From positions 1-64,000 of the forward strand of contig JACJXH010000002.1 in NCBI GenBank assembly GCA_020636745.1: 64,000 nt of DNA. The letters are read 5' to 3'. Both the position numbers and the translations under genes were made by a program. Shown piece by piece: positions 53,776-62,834 of the stretch (within the stretch, counting starts at the first letter, position 1; every line of letters starts with the position of its first letter). The notes beneath the pieces were generated by a model. It searched no databases, had not been told where the DNA came from, and saw only the letters and a list, made by a program, of their open reading frames with translations. Origin of the DNA: Lentimicrobiaceae bacterium. Its GTDB lineage: Bacteria > Bacteroidota > Bacteroidia > Bacteroidales > Lentimicrobiaceae.

Positions 53776-54939
53776 ATGGAACATTCCGGTAACTTTCTAA
53801 CATTTATCTTAGAGCATCTTCAGCAGTTCTTTTCCTACACCGCTTTTGCAAATGTAACCGCAGGCCACCTGATTATGATTGGTGTTGGCCTTATCTTTAT
53901 TTATCTTGCCATTGCCAAGGAATATGAACCTATGCTCCTGATTCCCATCGGATTTGGTATTTTGGTGGGAAATATCGCCTTTATGCCCGGTCTTAAAATT
54001 GGTATTTACGAATCGGGTAGTGTACTCAACTATTTGTATTTTGGTGTTTTGCAAGGAGTTTATCCTCCGTTGATTTTCCTGGGTATCGGAGCTATGACCG
54101 ATTTTTCGGCCCTTATATCCAATCCCAAACTCATGTTGATTGGTGCAGCCGCTCAGTTTGGAATTTTTGGTGCATATGCGATTGCGCTTTTGCTCGGATT
54201 TTCTCCTTCAGAAGCAGGTGCTATTGCCATTATTGGTGGTGCCGACGGTCCTACTGCTATTTTCCTTTCATCTAAGCTGGCTCCTGAATTAATGGGTGCT
54301 ATTGCTATTTCGGCATACTCTTATATGGCACTGGTTCCGGTAATTCAACCTCCTATTATGCGTTTGCTTACCAATAAACGCGAACGCTTAATCCGTATGA
54401 AACCACCGCGCAGTGTTTCGAAAGTCGAAAAAATCCTTTTCCCCATTATCGGAATGTTGCTGACAACGTTTATTGTTCCCTCTGGTCTACCCTTGCTGGG
54501 AATGTTGTTCTTTGGCAACCTGTTGAAAGAGAGCGGTGTAACCAAGCGTTTGGCTGATACTGCCAAAGGCCCGATGATTGATATTGTAACTATTCTTATC
54601 GGTCTTACCGTGGGGGCGTCAACACAGGCCACAACGTTCCTTACTACAAAATCAGTGGGTATTTTTGCACTGGGTGCAGCTTCTTTCGTTATTGCAACCA
54701 CTGCTGGTGTATTATTTGTTAAAATATTCAATATTTTCCTGAAAGAAGGAAATAAAATCAATCCGCTTATCGGAAATTCAGGTGTATCGGCTGTGCCCGA
54801 CAGTGCCCGTGTTTCGCAGATAGTGGGTCTTGAATATGATAAAACCAATCACCTGCTGATGCATGCAATGGGCCCCAATGTGGCCGGTGTGATTGGCAGT
54901 GCTGTTGCTGCTGGTATCCTCCTTGGATTCCTTTCGTAA
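53776..54939 (+). CDS. mmdB: Na+-translocating decarboxylase beta subunit
   Basis: This 387-residue polytopic membrane protein has about 9-11 helices. It has the conserved family segments GIGAMTDFSALISNPK, AIIGGADGPTAIFLSSKLAPELMGAIAISAYSYMALVPVIQPP and NPLIGNSGVSAVPDSARV, the last two with the Asp/Ser positions used in Na+ binding. It decarboxylates carboxybiotin and pumps Na+ out. With mce, mmdA, the gamma-type protein and the biotin carrier it makes a complete methylmalonyl-CoA decarboxylase. Confidence 0.95.
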   Translation: MEHSGNFLTFILEHLQQFFSYTAFANVTAGHLIMIGVGLIFIYLAIAKEYEPMLLIPIGFGILVGNIAFMPGLKIGIYESGSVLNYLYFGVLQGVYPPLIFLGIGAMTDFSALISNPKLMLIGAAAQFGIFGAYAIALLLGFSPSEAGAIAIIGGADGPTAIFLSSKLAPELMGAIAISAYSYMALVPVIQPPIMRLLTNKRERLIRMKPPRSVSKVEKILFPIIGMLLTTFIVPSGLPLLGMLFFGNLLKESGVTKRLADTAKGPMIDIVTILIGLTVGASTQATTFLTTKSVGIFALGAASFVIATTAGVLFVKIFNIFLKEGNKINPLIGNSGVSAVPDSARVSQIVGLEYDKTNHLLMHAMGPNVAGVIGSAVAAGILLGFLS

Positions 54940-54964
54940 CCGAACAGTCTTTTTTTATACATTT

Positions 54965-55004
54965 GAAGCCGGAATGCAGTACCTGTGTTCCGGTTTCCAT
55001 TTTT
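54965..55004 (+). terminator. Terminator after the decarboxylase operon
   Basis: GAAGCCGGAA (54965-54974) pairs with TTCCGGTTTC (54988-54997) with one G-T wobble, 13-nt loop, then CATTTTT. It lies 26 bp after the mmdB stop. Confidence 0.7.
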
Positions 55005-55108
55005 GGGAGAATAGATGACTGATACATTAATGATTCCTGGAATCCGGCATCTCATTTTTTTCTCAGATGCACGCTTTTAAATGAACAAAATCAATCAAAA
55101 ATAAGCTC

Positions 55109-55723
55109 ATGCTCATTATCGGAATTGCCGGAGGCTCTGGCTGCGGAAAGTCAACTGTTGTCAAACAGATCATTAAAAAACTCCCTAAAGATTCAGTTGC
55201 AGTTATTGCCCAGGACTCTTATTATAAGGATAACGGACATCTGAGTCCTGAAGATCGCGCTAAAATTAATTTCGACCATCCTTCATCCATCGAATTTAAT
55301 TTACTGGTTAAGCATATTGATATGCTCAAAGAAGGGCAGACTGTGGGTATGCCCATCTATAGCTACCTTACTTGTGCCCGCGCCAAGGAAACGATTCCGG
55401 TACAACCGCGTGAAGTGGTGATTGTGGAAGGTATTTTAATCATGTCAAATCCGCGTTTGCGCGAACGGATGGACATTAAAGTTTTTGTCGATGCCGATGC
55501 CGACGACCGACTGATGCGCATTATCCGCCGCGATATAGAAGAACGTGGCCGATCATTTACCCAGGTGCTTGACCATTATGATAAATTTGTCAAACCTATG
55601 CACCTTCAGTTTATCGAACCTACCAAACGCTACGCAGATATTATTGTACCCCAGGGTGGTGCCAATCATGTGGCCATCGATATTCTTACATCCAGAATCA
55701 AGATGAACCTGAAGATGATTTAA
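55109..55723 (+). CDS. udk: Uridine kinase
   Basis: This 204-residue P-loop kinase has Walker A GGSGCGKST (residues 8-16), the uridine-binding block AQDSYY, and IVEGILIMSNPRLRERMDIKVFVDADADDRLMRIIRRD with the lid region. It phosphorylates uridine and cytidine in pyrimidine salvage. Length is normal for Udk. It is alone between the decarboxylase operon and hsp20. Confidence 0.95.
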   Translation: MLIIGIAGGSGCGKSTVVKQIIKKLPKDSVAVIAQDSYYKDNGHLSPEDRAKINFDHPSSIEFNLLVKHIDMLKEGQTVGMPIYSYLTCARAKETIPVQPREVVIVEGILIMSNPRLRERMDIKVFVDADADDRLMRIIRRDIEERGRSFTQVLDHYDKFVKPMHLQFIEPTKRYADIIVPQGGANHVAIDILTSRIKMNLKMI

Positions 55724-55773
55724 ACTGGTTTTTCTCTTGTTTTTTTTTGGGAATGGCGCAATAATTTGCCAGA

Positions 55774-55793
55774 ATGGCATTTTATAATGCCAT
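55774..55793. promoter_or_regulatory. Inverted repeat upstream of hsp20
   Basis: ATGGCAT and ATGCCAT (7-bp arms, TTTATA spacer) lie 127 bp before the hsp20 start and 50 bp after the udk stop. No T run follows. It is not a CIRCE element. It could be an operator or a weak terminator of udk. Confidence 0.35.
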
Positions 55794-55842
55794 ATTGTAC
55801 TTTGTTCAAGACAAAATGACATCTGATATTTCAAATTATATC

Positions 55843-55850
55843 TATTTTTG
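55843..55850 (+). promoter_or_regulatory. Candidate -7 box for hsp20
   Basis: TATTTTTG matches TAnnTTTG, 70 bp upstream of the ATG. The leader ends in a strong AAAGGAGG just before the start codon. Confidence 0.4.
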
Positions 55851-55920
55851 TCGATGGAATGAAATTTGAGTATTTTGTTTTGAAAATAAAGTTTAACCCA
55901 AAACAAAAGGAGGTAAAACC

Positions 55921-56352
55921 ATGTTACCGATCTTAAAAAACAGAGATTTCTTCCCCAGCATTGTGGATGAATTTTTTGGCCGGGACTTTTTGCCCGGTAT
56001 GTTTGAATTCCAGACAGGAATCAATATGCCTTCGGTAAATATCGTTGAAGGTAAAGATGATTTCCGTATTGAGGTTGCCGCTCCTGGTTTGGATAAAAGC
56101 GATTTTAAAATCAACCTCGAAAATAATGTGCTCACCATTTCGTCTGAGAAAGAGGAAAAGAGCGAAAAGAAGGAAGAGCGCTATATGCGTCGCGAGTTCA
56201 GCTATGCATCTTTCCGCCGGTCATTCAGCCTGCCGGGAAGTGTAGATGCTGAAAAGATTTCGGCCAATCACAACAACGGGGTGTTGAGTATCACCATCCC
56301 CAAAAGAGAAGAAGCCAAAGTGAAACCAGCTAAGCAAATTGAGATCAAATAA
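55921..56352 (+). CDS. Hsp20/alpha-crystallin small heat shock protein
   Basis: This 143-residue protein has an alpha-crystallin domain (about 38-130) with MPSVNIVEGKDDFRIEVAAPGLDKSDFKINLENNVLTIS and the signature NNGVLSITIPKRE, and a short C-terminal tail ending IEIK that may serve as the I-x-I anchor. It is an ATP-independent holdase. A strong Shine-Dalgarno AAAGGAGG lies 8 bp upstream, standing out in this genome and fitting high-level translation under stress. Confidence 0.95.
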   Translation: MLPILKNRDFFPSIVDEFFGRDFLPGMFEFQTGINMPSVNIVEGKDDFRIEVAAPGLDKSDFKINLENNVLTISSEKEEKSEKKEERYMRREFSYASFRRSFSLPGSVDAEKISANHNNGVLSITIPKREEAKVKPAKQIEIK

Positions 56353-56381
56353 GGCTGGCAACTTTCAGGTAAATTACGATT

Positions 56382-56419
56382 AACCCGGCACTAAGCATTT
56401 TTGAGTACCGGGTTTTATT
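56382..56419 (+). terminator. Terminator after hsp20
   Basis: AACCCGG-c-ACT (56382-56392) pairs with AGT-a-CCGGGTT (56404-56414), followed by TTATT. It lies 29 bp after the hsp20 stop. Confidence 0.7.
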
Positions 56420-56914
56420 GTGCTTATGCACCAGTGTTTAACTTAGAAACTGTTTGTTATACATTACCCCCCCATAATTTATTCACAATTCTAACCCATA
56501 TAAGACTCTGTTTGCAGGTTTGCAAATGATATGATTATAATGGATGATATAACTCTCCGGGCAGGCAAGGAAACCATCTATAATGTTAATGAAAGTCTGG
56601 ATAAATAAAAACGTATAGGTTCTAAATTTTATCAGAACACCCACGTTTATAATGCTGTTACAATCATTGGAAGCACGTGTCGGGGAACGTGTGTCAACAG
56701 TAGAAAAAGATTTAGCTTCGAAACTTCTTTAGATAGATTTCAGCAACTAACAATTATTAATCCAGTTGCATTTGTTGCTTGAATGCAGCGACTTATAACG
56801 GTTAATAATCTAAACCAAGGCCTCTATTTGCCATGTAAAACCGGCGGTGAACAAACAATACATAAGTTTATTACTTTTCGCTGTTTAAAGCTACACTTTT
56901 TAATTCATCCTCAC
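56420..56914. other. Long intergenic region between hsp20 and the exonuclease gene
   Basis: About 495 bp with no supported gene. It holds a C7 tract (56467-56473) and an imperfect inverted repeat around 56604-56653 (ATAAAAACGT with ACGTTTAT, TTCT with AGAA). Stop codons are frequent in all frames. It may be decayed DNA. Confidence 0.4.
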
Positions 56915-56922
56915 TACATTTG
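56915..56922 (+). promoter_or_regulatory. Candidate -7 box abutting the exonuclease gene start
   Basis: TACATTTG, an exact TAnnTTTG match, ends 6 bp before the ATG at 56929, which would again give a nearly leaderless mRNA. Confidence 0.35.
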
Positions 56923-56928
56923 TACCCT

Positions 56929-58272
56929 ATGTATGCGGTTATTGATGTAGAAACCACCGGAGGGAGTTTTGTTAACGAAAGGTTGACAGAAATAGCTATT
57001 TATCTTCACGACGGCGAACGTATTGTTGACGAATACAGTACCCTGCTGAACCCTGAGCAGCCTATTCCTTATATGATTACCCGCATAACTGGCATCAGTA
57101 ATGAGATGGTAGCCGATGCGCCACGCTTTTGTGAAGTGGCCCGTAAAATAGTTGAAATGACCGAAGGGGCTACTTTTGTAGGACACAATGCTTCGTTTGA
57201 TTACAACTTTATCAGGCACGAGTTTAAACGGTTGGGTTACAATTATAAGCGACCCACCATTTGTACGGTTAAAATGAGTCGCGCACTTTTACCCGGGAAA
57301 CAATCGTACAGCCTCGGAAAACTGTGCCAGGAGCTGGGTATAATGATTGAAAACCGTCACAGGGCGGCTGGTGATGCCTTGGCTACTACGCGTTTGCTGG
57401 AGCTTTTACTGCAAACCGACCGTTTGGCCATTGAAAAACAATCGGGCCTGGGGATTCCCGACATGGTGAAAGAAGTGCCGGAAGAAACCGGTGTATATTA
57501 TCTGCACGATGCAGAAGGTAAGACCATATACATTGGCAAAAGCAACAATATGTATGAAAGGCTGGTGCAGCACTTTCGCAACAATGAAACGGTGAAAGCT
57601 GTTGAGATGCGCAGCCGTATAGCATCCATCAGTTATGAAATAACTGGCAGCGAATTGCTTGCGCTCCTTTTAGAATCTGATGAGATAAAGAAGCACAAGC
57701 CTTTGTATAACAGGGCTCAGCGAAGGTCGGTGTATGGATATGCTTTGTTTGAGTCAATGGATGAAAACGGATACCACAGATTATCTATCGGCCGTAATGT
57801 GAACAACCATCAGCCAATAACATCATTTACCACGCATGAGCATGCCCGAAAATATCTGTATGAAATGGTCGAGAAATTTGAGCTTTGCCAAAAACTCTGC
57901 GGCCTTTATGAAACAGATGGAGCCTGCTTTCATTACGGGATAAAACAGTGTCGTGGTGCCTGTATCGGTAAAGAGGCCCCTGAATCGTACAACCGGCGGG
58001 TTGAAGCTGCCATCAAACTATCGGGCTTTGTGCACACTGATTTTTATGCTGTTGAAATGGGGCGGCACGCTGAAGAATTGGCTGTTGTAAAGGTTTCAGA
58101 TGGACGTTATGTAGGATTTGGCTATACCGACACCGCTTTTTCCGACCCTGCCAGCCTTGAAGCCTGTATTAAACCTTATCATGATAACCGTGATACCCGT
58201 CAGATTATCCGGAATTACCTGAAAAAAAACCCACGTACCAGAATCATAAGAGTTCACAACAATTTTTCCTGA
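56929..58272 (+). CDS. DnaQ-like exonuclease/GIY-YIG nuclease fusion
   Basis: This 447-residue protein has an N-terminal DEDDh 3'-5' exonuclease domain (about 1-165) with YAVIDVETTG (D6, E8), FVGHNASFDYNFI and HRAAGDALAT (His, Asp). A UvrC-type GIY-YIG domain (about 183-265) follows, with GVYYLHDAEGKTIYIGKS and NMYERL. The C-terminal region of about 180 residues has several cysteines (CQKLCG, CFHYGIKQCRGACIG). The layout is like the Cho/epsilon-like proteins thought to act in DNA repair. ATG 56929 is preferred over an upstream TTG that lies in the promoter box. Confidence 0.9.
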   Translation: MYAVIDVETTGGSFVNERLTEIAIYLHDGERIVDEYSTLLNPEQPIPYMITRITGISNEMVADAPRFCEVARKIVEMTEGATFVGHNASFDYNFIRHEFKRLGYNYKRPTICTVKMSRALLPGKQSYSLGKLCQELGIMIENRHRAAGDALATTRLLELLLQTDRLAIEKQSGLGIPDMVKEVPEETGVYYLHDAEGKTIYIGKSNNMYERLVQHFRNNETVKAVEMRSRIASISYEITGSELLALLLESDEIKKHKPLYNRAQRRSVYGYALFESMDENGYHRLSIGRNVNNHQPITSFTTHEHARKYLYEMVEKFELCQKLCGLYETDGACFHYGIKQCRGACIGKEAPESYNRRVEAAIKLSGFVHTDFYAVEMGRHAEELAVVKVSDGRYVGFGYTDTAFSDPASLEACIKPYHDNRDTRQIIRNYLKKNPRTRIIRVHNNFS

Positions 58273-58277
58273 TTAAG

Positions 58278-59696
58278 ATGTTAAGAAAGCTGAAAATGAT
58301 GTGCCACGGTTTGTCGTTGGTACTGCTCCTGTTCGTAGCTGCATCCTGCGCTACAACAAAGGTTGAAAAACCGGCTGAGGCTTATCAGTCAGCCAGTCAT
58401 GATCTGCAACCTTCATTGATAGGTTTTACTGCTGAAGCCCGGCTGAGCGATATACAAAGAACGCTGAATAGCCAGTTTAACGGATTGGTTTATGAAGACA
58501 ACAGTCTGGATGATAACGGCGGTGACAATATGATGGTAAAAGCATGGAAACAGGGAGAGATAAAGCTCGCCATGAAGGACAATGTAATTATTTACCGTGT
58601 GCCATTAAAGTTGTGGATAAAAGCCGGTTTTAAGACGAAACAGCTGGGAATTACCCTGTCTGATTACCGTGAGGTGACCGGCGCCCTGGCCCTGATGTTC
58701 CGCACGTCCATAACCCTTAACCCCGATTGGTCAGTAAGTACCCGTACAGAAACCACGGGCTATGAATGGTTAACAGAACCGGTGATTAAAATAGCCGGAA
58801 TAAACGTTCCGGTGAAGTTTGTGGCAGACCTTGTCTTGCAGAACAACATGAAAACCATGAGTGTAGCAATTGACGAGAGTATTAAAGATTATCTTAATCT
58901 GAAACCATATGCACTTGAAGCCTGGAAATCGCTCAATCAGCCCATTAGCCTAAGCAGCGACTACAAGCTCTGGTTAATGATTAAACCATCTGAATTCTAT
59001 GCTTCGCCTATAACTTCATCCAACGGCATTATCCGGCACCAGAGTGGTGTAAAATCGGTAATTGAAGCATCAATGGGAGACAAACCAAAGATTATGGCTC
59101 CGGGACCTTTGCCCAATCTTATTATTAACAACCAACCCAGAAACGAAGTTATTGTCAATACATCAGTAGATGTGCCTTTTGTGGAAATTAACGCCCAGGC
59201 CGCAAAGTATGTCACAGGTCAAACATTTACACAAGGTAAGCGAAAGATAAAAGTGGAATCAGTGAACATTTATGGAAGCAACGGAAAACTGATCGCTGAA
59301 ACCACACTCTCGGGAAGCCTCAACGGAACCCTTTATTTTTCGGGTATTCCTGCATTTAATGCACAGGATTCAACATTGTACATCAAAGACTTTGACTTTG
59401 ACATATCAACAAAGAATTTTCTGGTAAAATCTGCTGCCTGGATATATCAGAGCGGATTCAGGAACATGATTGCCAAACAGATGGTATGGTCGTTGGCGCC
59501 TGAAATGAAAATGTTCAGCGCCGAAATTAACCGAAGCCTTAAATCTTACCGGCTTGCCGATGGAGTGGCCTTGAACGGAGAAGTTACCCGCATTGTTATC
59601 GGTGATATTTTGCTTACACAGGAAGGATTAAAGCCTTTTTTTAGTGCCGAAGGGAATCTTAAAGTCGTTTTTACCGGGTTTGGCGCCAGAAATTAA
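58278..59696 (+). CDS. DUF4403 family lipoprotein
   Basis: This 472-residue protein has a lipobox AASC (Cys24) and a DUF4403 body, recognisable by the repeated strand-helix pattern with LNSQFNGLVYED, YRVPLKLWIKAGF and TGYEWLTEPVIK. Such proteins resemble lipid-binding tubular (TULIP/BPI-like) folds, but the function is unknown. It starts 5 bp after the nuclease gene, so they are co-transcribed, with no evident functional link. Internal Met at 7 or 8 are alternative starts. Confidence 0.85.
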   Translation: MLRKLKMMCHGLSLVLLLFVAASCATTKVEKPAEAYQSASHDLQPSLIGFTAEARLSDIQRTLNSQFNGLVYEDNSLDDNGGDNMMVKAWKQGEIKLAMKDNVIIYRVPLKLWIKAGFKTKQLGITLSDYREVTGALALMFRTSITLNPDWSVSTRTETTGYEWLTEPVIKIAGINVPVKFVADLVLQNNMKTMSVAIDESIKDYLNLKPYALEAWKSLNQPISLSSDYKLWLMIKPSEFYASPITSSNGIIRHQSGVKSVIEASMGDKPKIMAPGPLPNLIINNQPRNEVIVNTSVDVPFVEINAQAAKYVTGQTFTQGKRKIKVESVNIYGSNGKLIAETTLSGSLNGTLYFSGIPAFNAQDSTLYIKDFDFDISTKNFLVKSAAWIYQSGFRNMIAKQMVWSLAPEMKMFSAEINRSLKSYRLADGVALNGEVTRIVIGDILLTQEGLKPFFSAEGNLKVVFTGFGARN

Positions 59697-59807
59697 ACCT
59701 GGTGCTTCCGAAAACTGATTTGGAATATGTGACTGATGATGAACCGAAGGTAAAAGTAGAAAATCCTGATATCAATAGAAAGATGAAGGACGTTTCCCTT
59801 CAAACAA

Positions 59808-59833
59808 AAACCCTGATCTGCTGATCAGGGTTT
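59808..59833. terminator. Bidirectional terminator between convergent genes
   Basis: AAACCCTGATC (59808-59818) and GATCAGGGTTT (59823-59833), a perfect 11-bp stem with TGCT loop. T runs lie on both sides (TTT on plus, TTTTTG on minus). Confidence 0.75.
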
Positions 59834-59922
59834 GCTCCGGATTTTGACCAAAAAAGGCGGAATATTGCCGGCGTTCTGAGATGACCATCTCCTGTCCGGC
59901 CTTGAGTTAATCGAGGGTTTTA

Positions 59923-60657
59923 TCAATGAACATGTATCAGGTTGCCTGAACCGGAAATGCGGCTGTCAACGGAAGGATAGCCTGCATAATATATGCTTCC
60001 GCTTCCGCTTATGCGTGCATTCAGATATTCGGCCACACTTATTTCGGTATTGCCTGATCCACTGATGCTGATGTCAGCTGTTTCGCTCAGCAAATCAAAA
60101 CTGTGAATATCTCCTGAGCCTGAAACCGTAAAGTTTTCTGTAATTGTTTCACCGGCAAGCCATATTTTACCACTTCCTGAAATAGAGGCACTAACCGAAT
60201 TGGCAAGTACTTCTATATCAATAATTCCAGAACCTGATATGCTAACATATAAATCGTCCGTAACTATAGGGGTTTCGGCATAAAGATTTACTGAGCCTGA
60301 AAGCCTGATGTTGTTATACATGGCCGATGAGATGTAGATTTTAACAGGTTCATGATTTCCCAGTCCGGCACCGTTTTCAAGTCCGATATTCAGTTCGCTG
60401 CCTGATACATAAGTTTCTATGGCGTCGAGGATATTGGATTGTGCTTCAATGGTTAAATCGCGATAAGGACTTTGATAAACATAAACATCTGCCGGAATCG
60501 ACACTGAAATGTCGCGATGAATGGGAACAACTCTGGTTTCACTTACAACAGGGCCTGTTCCGTGAATATTATGCCAGTTATCGCGTTCACATGATGAAAA
60601 CAGCATGCTGACGATCAGCAGCGGAAGAAGGTAAAGTAGAGATTTTATCGTTTTCAT
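59923..60657 (-). CDS. DUF2807 (GIN/auto-transporter adhesin head-like) lipoprotein
   Basis: This 244-residue protein has a lipobox FSSC (Cys23) and a DUF2807 beta-helix-like domain made of repeats with (V/I)SGSG (VSISGSGIID, ASISGSGKIW, TVSGSGDIHS, ISISGSGNTE, ARISGSGSIY, SRISGSGNLI). ATG 60657 is chosen since the lipoprotein signal starts there. The frame is open to 60771. DUF2807 proteins are common envelope proteins of unknown role in Bacteroidota, often with regulators. Here it is monocistronic. Confidence 0.88.
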   Translation of the reverse strand: MKTIKSLLYLLPLLIVSMLFSSCERDNWHNIHGTGPVVSETRVVPIHRDISVSIPADVYVYQSPYRDLTIEAQSNILDAIETYVSGSELNIGLENGAGLGNHEPVKIYISSAMYNNIRLSGSVNLYAETPIVTDDLYVSISGSGIIDIEVLANSVSASISGSGKIWLAGETITENFTVSGSGDIHSFDLLSETADISISGSGNTEISVAEYLNARISGSGSIYYAGYPSVDSRISGSGNLIHVH

Positions 60658-60894
60658 ATGGTCTGGTTTTGGAAGATGTGTCTTGTATGTTTGTTTTTTG
60701 GAATAAGAAAATTTCATGCCAAAAATTTTTCTTATTCCGGAAAACATTTTAACGATGCAAAAATGCTTCAAATTAATTTAGTTTGATAACAGAAGAAGAT
60801 GAACCGTAATTTGGGAGTGATGAAAGGTGTTAAAATATGGTTGAACAGATTATCAGTGAATTAGTGGGCTGTATTATTTTAAGGCCGATAAATG

Positions 60895-60926
60895 AAAAAG
60901 CCTGTCTGATCAATCAGGCAGGCTTT
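60895..60926 (-). terminator. Terminator after the M2-type peptidase gene
   Basis: AAAGCCTG-t-CTGAT and ATCAG-g-CAGGCTTT (60897-60910 with 60913-60926) form a long stem. On the minus strand the stem ends in TTTTTC. Confidence 0.75.
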
Positions 60927-60949
60927 AAAACATTTTAACGGAAAGTATA

Positions 60950-62638
60950 TTACTTCACAAATTGCTCGGCATAATAGCGGGCTGTGAGTTTTTCGCCGGT
61001 AGCTTTTTCAATCATATCATTCCAGTAAAGGCTGGCACCGGGCATAAATACTTTTTGAGTCAGATATTTCCCAACTTCTTTGTTGCCGTAGAAACTCTGG
61101 TAACGAAAATCATCTGATTTCACAATGTTGGCTGTAATGTAATGATTTAACTGTGAAGCCAGCAATTCACCAAGCAGATAGTTGTGGTAATAACAAGGTG
61201 ATGTAGCGATATGAATTTTGCTGGCCCAGTCCGGTTCATTTCTGCCTTCCGGACGTTTTATCATTTGATATTTTTCAACCAGGCTCCACCATAAGTCATT
61301 TAAATCCTGATCGGGATTTTCATACATTGATTTTTCGAACCGGTACATAACCTGTGCCCAACGACTGAAAGTAAGTTGCTCAAGACGCAGTACCCGGTAT
61401 GTATCTTGTGCTATTCTTACCTTTTCAGTGCTGTCAATCAGGCCCATATCCTGCATCCACTGTGGATTTGAACCCATACGCCCAAACATCATGGCTATGG
61501 CTTCTGTCGTAAATGTATGAGCCGGGTTGCGCAAACTGAAAGGAAGGTTTCTGTCGATGTACTTATCATAAACTCCATGCCCAAATTCGTGCATCATGGT
61601 GTTCATCCAACTGTAATTGGGCTTAATGTTGCACAAAATCCTTACATCTCCGGCATTGTCGATGTCTATACAATAGGCATGCTGATTTTTGCCCGGCTTT
61701 TCATATAAATCGCTGTTGGCCAGCATATCAGTAATGTCAAGTCCTATACTTGAATAGTAATTGGTGGTAAGTTCTTCAATATTTTGGTTACCATAATATT
61801 TATCAAGATCAACACTGTAAATGGACGGTGCTTCCTGGAAAAAGCGGTTCTGATAATGCCAGGGCATCAGTTGGTCTTTGTTGATTTTGAGCCTGTTGGC
61901 CAGATATGTATCGATTTCGTCCTTTAATCCGGCAAAAGCGTCGCGGGTGAGGTTGTCAAGTTCGTCAAACAAGCTGCTGATGTCGTCAGGATTTTGCTCA
62001 CTCAGCTCCAGACTCATGGCATGGTAGTTTTTAAAGCCAAGCTCCTGTGCTATCTGGTTCCTGACTTTTACCAATGCAATAATATCTGCTGAAACAACCT
62101 GCCCGATTTTTTTATGACCTTCCCACGCACTCTGCAGTTCGGCACTGTTGGTTGATGTTTTCAGTAACTCTTCCACATCATTATCAGATAGTTGCCTGCC
62201 ATTCACATCGGCACGGAAATTTGAGTATTTCTTCTCAATTTCCACTTCCATTTTAATGCGTTTGGCCAGAAGTGTTGTGTCAATCTGATTGCTCAGATAA
62301 GCTGTATACAATACATCCAGTTGACGTTTTAGCATGGTGTCGGTCACTGCTTCCGACTCTTTTATTTTTTTGAGCAACGCAAAGTCTTCTTTACTGGTAT
62401 AAATGCTGTTTAACTGAAACTGTAGCTGCTCTGACTTTGCATAATCTTCGTCGTTGCCTGAGATGGATGCATTCCAGTAAGCAATGTAAGCGTCACGCTG
62501 AAGTGGTTCAACACGGGCTTCCCAGTCCGCAATAAACTGTTTTAATTCCTGTTCCATTTTTTCTTTTTTGTTGCTGCAACCTCCGGCAATCAATAGCAGG
62601 CTTAAGAGTGGCAGCAAAAGGTTTAATGTGCGTTTCAT
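60950..62638 (-). CDS. M2-family (ACE-like) metallopeptidase lipoprotein
   Basis: This 562-residue lipoprotein (lipobox AGGC, Cys21) has a mainly helical catalytic domain with the zinc site HEFGH (H350, E351, H354) and the third ligand E379 in TTEAIAMMFGR. The DVRILCNIKPNYSWMNTMMHEFGHG block and the C-terminal LLGELLASQLNHYI are typical of family M2 dipeptidyl carboxypeptidases. It would release C-terminal dipeptides from peptides in the periplasm. It is monocistronic and fits a peptide-fermenting lifestyle. Confidence 0.9.
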   Translation of the reverse strand: MKRTLNLLLPLLSLLLIAGGCSNKKEKMEQELKQFIADWEARVEPLQRDAYIAYWNASISGNDEDYAKSEQLQFQLNSIYTSKEDFALLKKIKESEAVTDTMLKRQLDVLYTAYLSNQIDTTLLAKRIKMEVEIEKKYSNFRADVNGRQLSDNDVEELLKTSTNSAELQSAWEGHKKIGQVVSADIIALVKVRNQIAQELGFKNYHAMSLELSEQNPDDISSLFDELDNLTRDAFAGLKDEIDTYLANRLKINKDQLMPWHYQNRFFQEAPSIYSVDLDKYYGNQNIEELTTNYYSSIGLDITDMLANSDLYEKPGKNQHAYCIDIDNAGDVRILCNIKPNYSWMNTMMHEFGHGVYDKYIDRNLPFSLRNPAHTFTTEAIAMMFGRMGSNPQWMQDMGLIDSTEKVRIAQDTYRVLRLEQLTFSRWAQVMYRFEKSMYENPDQDLNDLWWSLVEKYQMIKRPEGRNEPDWASKIHIATSPCYYHNYLLGELLASQLNHYITANIVKSDDFRYQSFYGNKEVGKYLTQKVFMPGASLYWNDMIEKATGEKLTARYYAEQFVK

Positions 62639-62834
62639 ATATGATTTATTAAGGTTATCCGGATGTTGATTATCAATGCCTGGTGTGAAAGTTAAGGACT
62701 TTGGTTAAAACCTTGCAATTGGCAGGCAAAAATGCCAAATGTAAAGATTGCGTCCCAAAGCAATTCATTTCAGGCAAAATCATGCAGTGTTAATCTTCAC
62801 CGCGATTTGATAAATCAACGATTGCAATCTGTTT

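Noticed and set aside
54345..54848. Open frame of 167 codons antisense to mmdB
   Set aside because: A shadow of a strongly conserved membrane protein with biased codon use.
55774..55793. CIRCE heat-shock operator before hsp20
   Set aside because: The inverted repeat does not match TTAGCACTC-N9-GAGTGCTAA and its spacer is 6 nt.
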